Below, one piece after another: positions 44,808-52,421 of a stretch of DNA of 64,000 nucleotides (the stretch's first letter is position 1; the number at the start of each line of letters is the position of its first letter). The stretch comes from Streptomyces flaveolus (GTDB lineage Bacteria > Actinomycetota > Actinomycetes > Streptomycetales > Streptomycetaceae). Both the position numbers and the translations under genes were made by a program. A model generated the notes under the pieces. The model did not search any database. It was not told the DNA's origin and was given only the letters and a program-made list of their open reading frames with translations. The DNA lies in assembly GCF_014648815.1 (NCBI RefSeq), contig NZ_BMRV01000003.1:1-64000 (forward strand), in the 5' to 3' direction.

Positions 44808-45833
44808 ATGATGCCGATGGCGACGTTCACCCCGTACGACAGGGCCCGAGCCCCGTGGGGCAGGGCCCTGGTGACCGGCGGTGCCGGCTTCCTGGGATCC
44901 CACCTGTGCACCCGCCTGCTGGATTCGGATGTCGAAGTCGACTGTCTGGACAACCTCTCCACGGGGCGTGCCGAGAAGGTCGCCCATCTGGCCGGCCGCC
45001 CCGGGTTCCGCTTCCTGGAGCGGGACATCTCCGAGCCCGGCTGCGCCCAGGCCCTCACCGGCCCGTACGACCTCGTCCTGCATCTGGCCGGCCCCCCGAC
45101 CCCCGCCGCCTGGCCGGAGCGGCCCGTCGAGCTGCTCGACGCGGGCAGCCTCGGCACCCGTGCCGCGCTGGGCATCGCGGCACGGGACGGCGCGCGGTTC
45201 CTGCTCGCCTCCTCGCCGCCCTGCCTCGCGGCCGGGCCGCAGCACGCGGATCCGGGCCACGACGCCGACCCGGTCGGCCCGCACAGCGCCTGGGCCGAAG
45301 CCGTCCGGTTCGCCGAGGCCCTGGTCGCCGCGCACGCGGGCGCCCACGGCTCGAACGCCGGGATCGTGCGGCTCTTTACCGGCTACGGGCCCGGCATGCG
45401 GACCGACGACGGCGGGATGCCGGCCGCCTTCATCGAGCAGGCGCTGGCCGGGCAGCCGGTCACCGTCGCCGGGGACGGCAGCCTCACGCACCCCCTGTGC
45501 TACGTCGACGACATGGTCGACGGCGTGCTGCTGGTCGCGGCCGGCCGCTCGGTACGGCCCGTGGACCTCGGGGGCGACGAGGAACCGACGGCCGTAGAGA
45601 TCGCACGGCGCGTGATCGAGCTGACCGGCTCCGACTCGCCGCTCGTGTTCGTCGACGCGCCGGGCGACCGGCCCCTGCCGCCCCGCCCGGTCACCGGCTT
45701 CGCCCGCGAGATCTTCGGCTGGCTGCCGGCCGTGACCTGGCAGGACGGCCTGGAACGCACCGTCGCGGCGTTCCGGGACCGGCCCGAACCGGTGCCGACG
45801 ACGGTGACGAGGGAGCGCGCGGGGGAGCGATGA
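44808..45833 (+). CDS. Extended-SDR (UDP-sugar epimerase/decarboxylase-like) protein without YxxxK
   Basis: A 341-residue protein of the NAD-dependent epimerase/dehydratase family, closest in layout to UDP-glucuronate decarboxylase. The Rossmann motif VTGGAGFLGSHLCTRLL (residues about 22-38) and DCLDNLSTG are intact, as are HLAGP and the substrate-side VRLFTGYGPGMR and DGSLTHPLCYVDDMV. At the catalytic site, where relatives have YxxxK (for example YDEGKRVAE), this protein has WAEAVRFAE: Tyr is Trp and Lys is Val. It should bind NAD but can hardly do usual chemistry. Start: first of two adjacent ATGs, GGAGGAAGG upstream. An intact reading frame argues for a retained, altered role. Confidence 0.85.
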   Translation: MMPMATFTPYDRARAPWGRALVTGGAGFLGSHLCTRLLDSDVEVDCLDNLSTGRAEKVAHLAGRPGFRFLERDISEPGCAQALTGPYDLVLHLAGPPTPAAWPERPVELLDAGSLGTRAALGIAARDGARFLLASSPPCLAAGPQHADPGHDADPVGPHSAWAEAVRFAEALVAAHAGAHGSNAGIVRLFTGYGPGMRTDDGGMPAAFIEQALAGQPVTVAGDGSLTHPLCYVDDMVDGVLLVAAGRSVRPVDLGGDEEPTAVEIARRVIELTGSDSPLVFVDAPGDRPLPPRPVTGFAREIFGWLPAVTWQDGLERTVAAFRDRPEPVPTTVTRERAGER

Positions 45834-45840
45834 GCGCCAG

Positions 45841-45889
45841 GAGGACAGAGGAAGGGGGCCCGTGGACGACGGGCCCCCTTCTTCTGTCC
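45841..45889. terminator. 21-bp bidirectional terminator hairpin
   Basis: Arms at 45841-45861 and 45869-45889 pair with a single mismatch around a 7-nt loop; the core is GGGGGCCCG / CGGGCCCCC, with AAG/CTT flanks. Sits between convergent epimerase-like and hemerythrin genes. Confidence 0.88.
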
Positions 45890-45905
45890 TGCGTCCTCGT
45901 GTACG

Positions 45906-46469
45906 TCAGCCGGACTTGCCCCGGCCGGTGAGCGCGTCCCGCACCCGGTCGACCATGCCCGCGCCCGGTGCCAGAAGCTTGTTCATCGGGGGCTTGTCCG
46001 GGGCGGAGGGGTGCGGCCGCGTCGGCGCCGTCTTCTTCGCCTGCCGGACCTTGTCGCCCAACCGATCCAGGGCCTCGGGCGGACACGCGTCGCGGAGCCT
46101 CGGGAAGAGGTTGCCCTCCTCGTCGGCGACATGGGCGCGGATCTCGCTCATCAGCTTGCCGATCAACCGGTCGAACTCGGCGTCGTCCGCCTTGCAGCCC
46201 TCCAGGTCCTTCATGATCTGTTCGGCCTCGGCGTGGTCCTCGAGCTCCTTGTCGGCGAGGGCGCCCCCGTTCGGCACGTGCTCGCGAACGGCCGGGTAGA
46301 GGTAGGCCTCCTCCGCCACCGAGTGCCGGATCAGCTCGATCGTCGCCTGATCGGCGTACAGCTTGCGGTCCTTGTGGCCGGCCGGCAGCGCCTCGATCTT
46401 TCCGAAGAGCTCCTCGACCTCGCGGTGATCGGTCGTCAGCTCGTCGATGACGTTTCCACCGTGTCCCAT
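45906..46469 (-). CDS. Hemerythrin HHE domain protein
   Basis: A 187-residue cytoplasmic protein with a four-helix hemerythrin fold that can bind a di-iron centre sensing or storing O2/NO. Iron-ligand helices: TDHREVEELFGKIE (residues about 13-26), IRHSVAEEAYLYPAVREH (about 46-63), HAEAEQI (about 78) and HVADEEGNLFPRL (about 111-123). The C-terminal 50 residues are basic and Pro-rich and probably disordered. It precedes a DoxX-type membrane protein gene on the same strand by about 90 bp; both families are linked to oxygen and redox stress. Confidence 0.9.
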   Translation of the reverse strand: MGHGGNVIDELTTDHREVEELFGKIEALPAGHKDRKLYADQATIELIRHSVAEEAYLYPAVREHVPNGGALADKELEDHAEAEQIMKDLEGCKADDAEFDRLIGKLMSEIRAHVADEEGNLFPRLRDACPPEALDRLGDKVRQAKKTAPTRPHPSAPDKPPMNKLLAPGAGMVDRVRDALTGRGKSG

Positions 46470-46557
46470 GTTCCACCTTCAGTCGGTTCGTGACGGTCGG
46501 GGGACGGGCCCGCCACGGGCGCCGGGTCCCCTCGCGGACGCTTGTGCCGACGCCCGT

Positions 46558-47091
46558 TCAGCAGCCCAGCCTGGAGCGGACGCTGCCGGCCGCCGCCGCG
46601 GGACGTGCCGCGGCCCGGACCGAGCGCTGCACCGTGTGGGCCTCGTGCCGCAGTCCCTTGGCGGCGTGCCGGCCCCGCCACATCAGCGAGGGCGCGCCCC
46701 CGGTGTCGTCCGCGGCGATCAGCAGGCCGCCCATCATGGACAGGTTCTTGAGGAAGTGGATGCGCTGCTGGGCCCGGTCGGCCGGATCCTCCGCCTCCCA
46801 GAAGCGGTGCCCGGCCAGCGTGGTGGGCACCAGGGTGGCGGCGATGGCCAGTGCGGACAGCCGGGGGAACTTGCCGAGTCCGAGCATGATGCCGCCCACC
46901 ACCTGTACGGCACCGTTGAGCCGTACGAGTTGTTCGGTGCTCTCCGGCAGTGCGGCCACGCGGTCGGTCACGGGCCGGGTGACGGGTTCGGCCACCGGCG
47001 CCACGTCCTGGGGACGGCGCACGGAGTGCAGGCCGCCCGCGACGAACATCGAGGCGAGCATCGGCCGGCCGGCCATACGCAGAAGACTCAT
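46558..47091 (-). CDS. DoxX-family membrane protein
   Basis: A 177-residue protein with about four membrane segments. Family features: MLASMFVAGGLHSVRRP at the start, VRLNGAVQVVGGIMLGLGKF (residues about 57-76), LAIAATLVPTTLAGHRFWEA (about 81-100) and HFLKNLSMMGGLLIAADD (about 110-127). The basic C-terminal tail (about 130-177) is cytoplasmic. GGAGAGAG precedes the ATG. Longer than and not closely similar to the other DoxX-like protein in the window. Probable role in membrane-associated redox processes by family only. Confidence 0.88.
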   Translation of the reverse strand: MSLLRMAGRPMLASMFVAGGLHSVRRPQDVAPVAEPVTRPVTDRVAALPESTEQLVRLNGAVQVVGGIMLGLGKFPRLSALAIAATLVPTTLAGHRFWEAEDPADRAQQRIHFLKNLSMMGGLLIAADDTGGAPSLMWRGRHAAKGLRHEAHTVQRSVRAAARPAAAAGSVRSRLGC

Positions 47092-47223
47092 GACGCTCTC
47101 TCCAGGGTTGCCAAGGGTGTGGTGTCTACCGGGATCATCAGGTGCCCCGGCCGGGGGGCGCCATTCGGCGCCGCGTGCGGACCAGACGGCCGTCGCCACC
47201 GCCGCGTACGGGTTTCCCGCAGG

Positions 47224-47610
47224 TCACAGGCTGGTGCGGATCCGCGGCGACAGGGTCTTGATCATGGTGTTGGTCCAGCGCATTTGGCGCAGCGTCTGCG
47301 GGTGGCGGGCGGAGGCGAGGTCCAGGAGGCCGCCGTCCCGTGACGCCTGGGCGGCCTGGGCGAGCATCTCCCGGTGCAGTGAGGTCTCCACGGCGCCGAA
47401 GCGCGGTTCCGCGGGTCGCGAGCGGTGTCACGGTCCGTCTCCACCAGGCGCCCGCCCCGTCGGAGGAGCGGCCGGGTCAGCCGGTCGGGGGAGGCGTTCG
47501 CCTGCCACCCGCACAGGTCCGCCGGGCCCAGCCTGCCCCGGTTGATCCGGTCCGCCGACTCCTCCATGCAGGCCTCCACCCACGCTCCGTCCCACTGGCG
47601 GGCGCCGGGT
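47224..47610 (-). pseudogene. Remnant of a molybdopterin oxidoreductase
   Basis: Two separated pieces of an enzyme normally of 700-800 residues. The upstream piece (about 47425-47570) reads SADRINRGRLGPADLCGWQA then NASPDRLTRPLLR and GGRLVETD, the segment after the N-terminal Fe-S motif of nitrate-reductase-like molybdoenzymes. The downstream piece (47224-47404), in another frame, reads VETSLHREMLAQAAQASRDG then LRQMRWTNTMIKTLSP and a stop, the family C-terminus as I recall it. The whole molybdopterin-binding middle and the Cys motif are gone. The join holds a 33-bp dispersed repeat. Confidence 0.72.
47405..47437. repeat. Dispersed repeat, copy B
   Basis: About 33 bp matching copy A at 40321-40352 and lying exactly at the junction between the two molybdoenzyme fragments. 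The shared core is GCGGTGTCACGGTCCG. Confidence 0.6.
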
Positions 47611-47643
47611 ACCCGCTCGCGGCCGACCGACGCGCAGGGGTTG

Positions 47644-47657
47644 TGGGAGCGCTCCCA
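47644..47657. promoter_or_regulatory. Perfect CebR-type box
   Basis: TGGGAGCGCTCCCA, a perfect 14-bp palindrome identical to the consensus bound by CebR, the cello-oligosaccharide-responsive LacI repressor of Streptomyces. It ends 18 bp before the GTG start of the acetyltransferase gene, and 35-45 bp from the start side of the molybdoenzyme remnant. Confidence 0.85.
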
Positions 47658-47675
47658 AGTGGGCAGGATGCTGCG

Positions 47676-48317
47676 GTGACCTCGACTGCCGCCGTACGCC
47701 CCTACCGTCCCGCCGACGCTCCGGCCCTCGACGACATCTGCATCCGCACCGCCCACAACGGCCGCGACAGCCGGCCCGTCTACGCCGACCCCACCGTCCT
47801 GCCCGTCATCTTCGCCGCCCCCTACGTCCACCTCGACCCGGACCTGGCCTTCGTGCTGGACGACGGGCAGGGCCGGGCCGTGGGCTACATCCTCGGTACG
47901 GCGGACACCCCGCGCTTCGCCGAGGAGTTCCGCGCGAAGTGGCTGCCGCGGGTCGCCGACCGCTATCCGGCGCCGGACGGGCCGCCCGGTACCCCGGACG
48001 AGCTGATGGCCACCCTGCTGCACGACCCCGAGCGCATGATCGTGCCCGAACTGGCCGACTATCCGGCCCACCTGCACATCGACCTGCTGCCCGAGTGGCA
48101 GGGCCGCGGACACGGACGGGAGCTCATGCGCACCTTCTGGCGGGCGCTGCGCGAGCGCGGGGTACCGTCCGTCCACCTGGTCATGGCGACGGCCAACGTG
48201 CCCGCCCGCGCCTTCTACGACCGTCTGGGCTTCCACGAGGTCCGGGCGGCCGGCCTGGACCCCGCGGACGTCACCTGCCTGGGGCGGACGACCGAGGACC
48301 GCGCCGGCGGTTCCTGA
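47676..48317 (+). CDS. GNAT acetyltransferase
   Basis: A 213-residue GCN5-related N-acetyltransferase using acetyl-CoA. The CoA loop is LLPEWQGRGHGRELMRTFWR (residues about 131-150) and the C-terminal part is VHLVMATANVPARAFYDRLG. The N-terminal VRPYRPADAPALDDICIRTA and NGRDSRPVYADP pattern resembles bacterial proteins related to the C-terminal domain of O-GlcNAcase; that is recollection and not certain. The GTG start was set at the residue matching the family start. A perfect CebR-type operator lies just upstream, so expression may be induced by cellobiose. Confidence 0.85.
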   Translation: MTSTAAVRPYRPADAPALDDICIRTAHNGRDSRPVYADPTVLPVIFAAPYVHLDPDLAFVLDDGQGRAVGYILGTADTPRFAEEFRAKWLPRVADRYPAPDGPPGTPDELMATLLHDPERMIVPELADYPAHLHIDLLPEWQGRGHGRELMRTFWRALRERGVPSVHLVMATANVPARAFYDRLGFHEVRAAGLDPADVTCLGRTTEDRAGGS

Positions 48318-48331
48318 GCCGCCGAAGGGGC

Positions 48332-49057
48332 TCAGGCGGCGCCCAGCTGATAGACGTTGAAGGCCCGGCGGATCACCGGCTGGGCCACGTTGCGCACCCG
48401 CACCCCGCCCGACGTCATGCCGTGCTCCGTGCCCAGGTGCGCGTGGCCGTGCACCGCGAGGTCCGCCCCGGCCGTGTCGATCGCCTCGGCCAGGAGATAG
48501 CTGCCGAGGAAGGGATGGATCTCCGGCGGCTCACCGGCCAGTGTGTCGGCGACGGGGGAGAAGTGCGTCAGGGCGACCCGCACCGCGCAGCCCTGGTCGT
48601 CCAGTTCCTTGAGCGCGGCGTGCAGGCTGTCCGCGGAGCGGCGGGTGGTACGCACGAACTCCTTCATGACCGGCTCACCGAACTCCCCGGCGCTGCGCCC
48701 CACGAAGCCGCCGCCGAACCCCTTGGTGCCGGCGATCCCGACCCGGTTCCCGGCACACTGCACGACCGTCGCCTCGCCCTCCAGGACCGTCACACCGGCG
48801 TCCTGGAGGATGGCGGTGACCTTCTCGGGCTGCTCGTCGTGGTGGTCGTGGTTGCCGAGGACGGCCACCACCGGCACCGGCAGACCGCGCACCTCCTGGG
48901 CCACCACCCGGGCCTCCTCCGGAGTGCCGTGCCGGGTGAGGTCCCCGGCGAGCAGCAGCAGGTCCGCGCAGTCGGGCAGGGTCTCGAAGGCGGGCCGCAG
49001 CAGTCCCTGGCTGTCGAGGCCCATGTGGATGTCTCCGACGGCGGCGACGCGGATCAT
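48332..49057 (-). CDS. Metallophosphoesterase, 241 aa
   Basis: A compact calcineurin-like phosphoesterase. Binuclear metal motifs are complete: VAAVGDIHMG (residues about 4-13), LLLAGDLTRHG (about 36-46), VAVLGNHDHHD (about 66-76), ALTHFSPVADT (about 166-176) and LAVHGHAHLGTEHG (about 204-217). No signal peptide. Its ATG overlaps the stop codon of the upstream BON gene (ATGA-type overlap), so it is the last gene of a three-gene operon. Substrate may be a nucleotide or phosphoprotein; not known. Confidence 0.9.
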   Translation of the reverse strand: MIRVAAVGDIHMGLDSQGLLRPAFETLPDCADLLLLAGDLTRHGTPEEARVVAQEVRGLPVPVVAVLGNHDHHDEQPEKVTAILQDAGVTVLEGEATVVQCAGNRVGIAGTKGFGGGFVGRSAGEFGEPVMKEFVRTTRRSADSLHAALKELDDQGCAVRVALTHFSPVADTLAGEPPEIHPFLGSYLLAEAIDTAGADLAVHGHAHLGTEHGMTSGGVRVRNVAQPVIRRAFNVYQLGAA

Positions 49058-49353
49058 CACAGCTCCTCGGCGTGGTCGGGGCGGGTGGTCTCGGCCACCA
49101 CGACGTCGCTGTGCACGGTGACCCCCGCCAACTCCTCGCGCACGACCCGCAGCAGCGTCTCGCGGCACTGCGCGGAGGGCACCGTGCCGGTGACCGCGAC
49201 GGCCCCGGCCCGGATCTCGGCCCGCACCCCGAGCTCGCCGAGCTCTTCCGCGGCGAGCCGCTCCTGCAGGTGGGCGACGCGGTACTCGACGTTCTCGGTG
49301 GCGGGCGTGGGGCCGCTCGCGGCGGGCCCCTGGTGGGCGACGGGATCGCTCAT
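49057..49353 (-). CDS. BON-domain protein
   Basis: A 98-residue protein: about 22 disordered residues, then one BON domain (VEYRVAHLQERLAAEELGEL, then VRAEIRAGAVAVTGTVPSAQ and REELAGVTVHSDVVV). BON modules bind phospholipid or ligands and often occur in envelope-stress proteins; here there is no signal peptide, so it is probably cytoplasmic. It overlaps its neighbours at both ends by single start/stop overlaps, showing tight translational coupling with a nucleotidyltransferase and a phosphoesterase. Confidence 0.88.
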   Translation of the reverse strand: MSDPVAHQGPAASGPTPATENVEYRVAHLQERLAAEELGELGVRAEIRAGAVAVTGTVPSAQCRETLLRVVREELAGVTVHSDVVVAETTRPDHAEEL

Positions 49354-50048
49354 CGGTGCTCCTCCTTCGCGGGGGAGGCCAGGGAGATGATCTCCAGCCG
49401 TTCGAGGATGAAGAAGAACGCGGCGGGCATCGGAGCGTCGCCGCAGTCGCGGCGCAGCTCCTCCCAGTCGATCTTCTCCCGCAGTGTGCGGGCGATGGGC
49501 AGCACCGCCCCGAAGTCGCAGTGGTGCTCCGAGAAGGCGGCCAGCAGACCGCGCAGCAGGTCGGTCGGCGACAGGACCGGCATGAGCACCGAGTCGACGG
49601 AGAGTTCCTGGGCCCGGTCCAGCAGTTCCGCCGTGACCGGCTGGTGCGCCAGCTCGAAGATGAGGTCGACCTGCTGTCCCAGGCAGTTGGCCTTCAGCAG
49701 CCAGTCCTCGGGCGGCGTGTAGACCTCGAGGCCCGCCTCGCGCAGGGTGCGGGCGACGGCTTCCGCGTCCTCGGGCCGGATGCAGAAGTCGACGTCGTGC
49801 TGGAGATTCTGGGTGCCGCCGTGCGCGTACACGGCGACACTGCCGGCGAGGGCGAACGGCTGCCCCTCCCTCTTCAGGATCGCGCCCACCTGCTTGGCGG
49901 CCTGGAGGATGGCCTGGTTGCGGTCGACCGGAAGTTCCTCACGGAGTCCGTCGTCACGGCCGGCCGGCCGGGGGTCCCCCGCCGCCGGACGAAGCTCGGA
50001 AACACCGGCGCGCCGATCGAGAACGTGATCGTCGGCGGGCTGCGTCAT
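49350..50048 (-). CDS. Nucleotidyltransferase-fold protein (AbiEii/MNT-like)
   Basis: A 232-residue protein with a DNA polymerase beta-type nucleotidyltransferase fold: FALAGSVAVYAHGG followed by HDVDFCI gives the GS...DxD active-site signature (residues about 66-90). The first 40 residues are disordered. Such proteins add nucleotides to drugs, tRNAs or proteins, and some are toxins. No antitoxin-like gene is next to it. It heads an operon with BON and phosphoesterase genes, joined by ATGA overlaps, so adding and removing a nucleotide group could be paired activities (speculation). Confidence 0.82.
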   Translation of the reverse strand: MTQPADDHVLDRRAGVSELRPAAGDPRPAGRDDGLREELPVDRNQAILQAAKQVGAILKREGQPFALAGSVAVYAHGGTQNLQHDVDFCIRPEDAEAVARTLREAGLEVYTPPEDWLLKANCLGQQVDLIFELAHQPVTAELLDRAQELSVDSVLMPVLSPTDLLRGLLAAFSEHHCDFGAVLPIARTLREKIDWEELRRDCGDAPMPAAFFFILERLEIISLASPAKEEHR

Positions 50049-50192
50049 CGTTTTCCCCTCTCCGGGCTGTCGCCTTCCACGGACCGGACCGGCCGTCACG
50101 CCGTTGCGGGTACCCGGCGCGGCATCACCGACACGAGGCCCTACCGCTCGCTTGCCCGGGAGTGCCCGGCAGATTCCGGGCACCCGGACGTC

Positions 50193-50492
50193 ATGAACGA
50201 GCAGCAGCAGGACGATACGGACCGCCGGACCGTCGAGCGGCTGGTGGCGGCGTGGCTGGACGAGACCGCGCGGCACGACCCCGCCGCGGCCCGGGAGGCC
50301 CGCGCCGGCTGGGAACGAGGCGCCCTGCCGGAGCGGGCCGCGCAGGACCTGGCCACCTGGGTCACCGCGCGGATCACGGACACCGGCTTCACCGAGGACG
50401 AGGGACCGTACGTCGAAGGGTCCGTGCGCATCAGCCCGTCGGACAAGGACACCGTGCGGGGCTGGCTGCGGGCCCACGGCCACAGCGTGTGA
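50193..50492 (+). CDS. Hypothetical protein, 99 aa
   Basis: Not recognised. Small, acidic and helical at the start (TVERLVAAWLDETARHDPAA), ending in VRISPSDKDTVRGWLRAHGH. No signal or membrane segment. Ribosome site poor. An inverted repeat, GTGCCCGG / CCGGGCAC, lies 10-30 bp before the ATG. It is convergent with the PP2C gene and divergent from the nucleotidyltransferase operon. Codon use suggests it is real, but confidence is moderate. Confidence 0.55.
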   Translation: MNEQQQDDTDRRTVERLVAAWLDETARHDPAAAREARAGWERGALPERAAQDLATWVTARITDTGFTEDEGPYVEGSVRISPSDKDTVRGWLRAHGHSV

Positions 50493-50519
50493 CGCGCTCG
50501 CGGTGAGCGCCCCCGGGCG

Positions 50520-51698
50520 TCAGTCGGCCCGGGGCCGCCACTCGAACATCAGGAGGGTCGCATCGTCCCGCAACCGCTCGTCCTGGGTGTCCAGGATCGA
50601 GTGGATCAGGCGGCGCATCGACTCCGGCGCCAGCTCCCCGCCCGCCGTGGCCCGGATGACGTAGTCGGCGAACCGTTCGAGTCCCAGCAGCTTCGCCTCC
50701 CGGGTGCGCGCCTCGATGACCCCGTCCGTGTAGACGAGCACCCGGTCCCCGGGCTCCAGACGGATCTCGTGCGTCTGGCGCGGCTGGGAGGTGAGCTGGG
50801 ACGGCACGCCCATGGGCGGGTCGGCGTCGCGCTCCATGGCGTCGGTGATCAGCCGGTGGTCGCGTATGAGGATGGGCGCCGGGTGGCCGCAGTTGCACCA
50901 CCGGAGCACGCCGGTGGCCAGGTCCAGCTGGGCGATGAACGCCGTGCAGAACTTGTCCGGCAGCCAGCGGGAGAGCGTGTCGTCGACGGACGCCACCAGC
51001 TCGGGCAGGTCGGCGCCGTTGCGCCGGGCGTTGCGGCAGGCGGCCAGCGAGACCGCGCTGGTGAGCCCGGAGGCGAGGTCGTGCCCCATCGCGTCCAGGA
51101 CCGTGACGTGCAGCGTCGTCTCGGTCAGCGAGTGGTCGAAGGCGTCGCCCCCGATCTCGTACGCGGGCTCCAGGACGGCCGTCGACACCACCTGGCCGTC
51201 GCCGATGGTGCGGGGCGGCAGGAAGGCACGCAGCATCTCGGAGGGCAGCTGCATCCGCTCGGTGCGGGTGCGCCGCACGTACGAGTCCTCGTAGGCCCGT
51301 TTCGAGGTGATCATCATGGCCAGCAGCGAGGCGAGCGCCCTGCCGCGGGTCAGCGAGGCCGACGTGAGAGCCGCCTGGCTCACGGCCAGGACCCCGAGCC
51401 GCTCCGCGCCGTCCAGCAGCGGGTACCAGGCGATGACCCCGCCCGACTCCGCCTCCTCCACCCGCAGCGACTGCGTGCGGTAGGCCCAGCCCGCCAGCGA
51501 TCCGTCGACCGGTACCGCCGAGGGGACATCGGTCTGCGGGACGAGGTGTCGCTGCTGGAGGTCGACGAGGTAGACCACGGCGTGCTGCAGCCCGAGCGCC
51601 TTGGAGCAGCGGGCCACGGCGGTGGCCAGGTCCAGCGTCAGGTGCTCCGGGTCGGCGAGGAAGTCCAGCAGCGCGTCGCTCGCCTCTGACGTCGACAC
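50520..51698 (-). CDS. GAF-PP2C (RsbU/SpoIIE-type) phosphatase
   Basis: A 392-residue protein serine phosphatase with an N-terminal GAF domain (about 15-165) and a C-terminal SpoIIE-type PP2C domain (about 180-392). Metal-site features are YEIGGDAFDHSLTE, VLDAMGHDLASGLTS and VLVYTDGVIEARTRE; WCNCGHPAPILI is the usual core. RsbU-like enzymes dephosphorylate anti-anti-sigma factors and so release sigma factors. The GTG start has AGGGGAGA upstream. Unlike the other PP2C protein in the window it has no HATPase domain. Divergent from an SRPBCC gene. Confidence 0.9.
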   Translation of the reverse strand: MSTSEASDALLDFLADPEHLTLDLATAVARCSKALGLQHAVVYLVDLQQRHLVPQTDVPSAVPVDGSLAGWAYRTQSLRVEEAESGGVIAWYPLLDGAERLGVLAVSQAALTSASLTRGRALASLLAMMITSKRAYEDSYVRRTRTERMQLPSEMLRAFLPPRTIGDGQVVSTAVLEPAYEIGGDAFDHSLTETTLHVTVLDAMGHDLASGLTSAVSLAACRNARRNGADLPELVASVDDTLSRWLPDKFCTAFIAQLDLATGVLRWCNCGHPAPILIRDHRLITDAMERDADPPMGVPSQLTSQPRQTHEIRLEPGDRVLVYTDGVIEARTREAKLLGLERFADYVIRATAGGELAPESMRRLIHSILDTQDERLRDDATLLMFEWRPRAD

Positions 51699-51865
51699 CT
51701 CGTCTCCCCTCGTCGAGTGACCGCCGGGTCGGGCGCACTGCGCAGCAGTTTCGCACCGTGCACGGGGACGCGCGCGGCGAGCGGATCGGCCGCGGGACGC
51801 TTCGGCCGCGGCAGACCGGGCACGCGGTCCGTCGGACGACCCCGAGCGACGAGGAGTGGTGCCCC

Positions 51866-52279
51866 ATGACCGAGTACGAGCGTTCCCGCACCATGCCCGC
51901 ACAGCCCGAGCAGGTCTTCGACCAGGCCGCGAACGTCGGTCAGCTGGACACCTGGCTCCCGCGGGAGCTGCACGTGGAGGTGGAGGAACCGCCCGCCGTC
52001 ACCGTCCACGAGGACCGCAGCGACCAGGACACCTCCGCGCTGCTGAGCGCCCGGCCCGAGCAGATGCGGCTCGAATGGGGCACCCGCGCCCAGGGCAGCT
52101 ACGCCGGCTGGCTGCAGGTCGCCGGCCTCGACGCCGGGGCCAGCGAGGTCACCGTGCACCTGTCGTTCTTCGACGGCAGTCACGACCCGGGCGAGCAGGC
52201 GGTGGCCGACGCCCTCGACACCAGCCTGCGACGCCTGGAGGAGCAGGTGCGGCTGCGCACCGACAACGCGGCCGGCTGA
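51866..52279 (+). CDS. SRPBCC-family protein
   Basis: A 137-residue START/Bet v1-like lipid-binding fold protein. MTEYERSRTMPAQPEQVFDQ (residues 1-20) is the usual N-terminal strand and helix; RLEWGTRAQGSYAGWLQVAG and SEVTVHLSFF follow the fold, ending in LRRLEEQVR as the long C-terminal helix. GGAGTGG precedes the ATG. Many Streptomyces SRPBCC proteins of this size are stress-linked, but no ligand is known. Confidence 0.82.
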   Translation: MTEYERSRTMPAQPEQVFDQAANVGQLDTWLPRELHVEVEEPPAVTVHEDRSDQDTSALLSARPEQMRLEWGTRAQGSYAGWLQVAGLDAGASEVTVHLSFFDGSHDPGEQAVADALDTSLRRLEEQVRLRTDNAAG

Positions 52280-52421
52280 CCGGCGCGACCGCCGCCGCTG
52301 TTGCCCGGCGGTGACAATCGGGACGAATCCGTTGCGGAGGAAGAGGGCAACCCATCGCGGTCATGTCGGGTCGTACAGGGGGAAACACCGACCGACACCG
52401 ATGAACCGACATGGGGGACAC

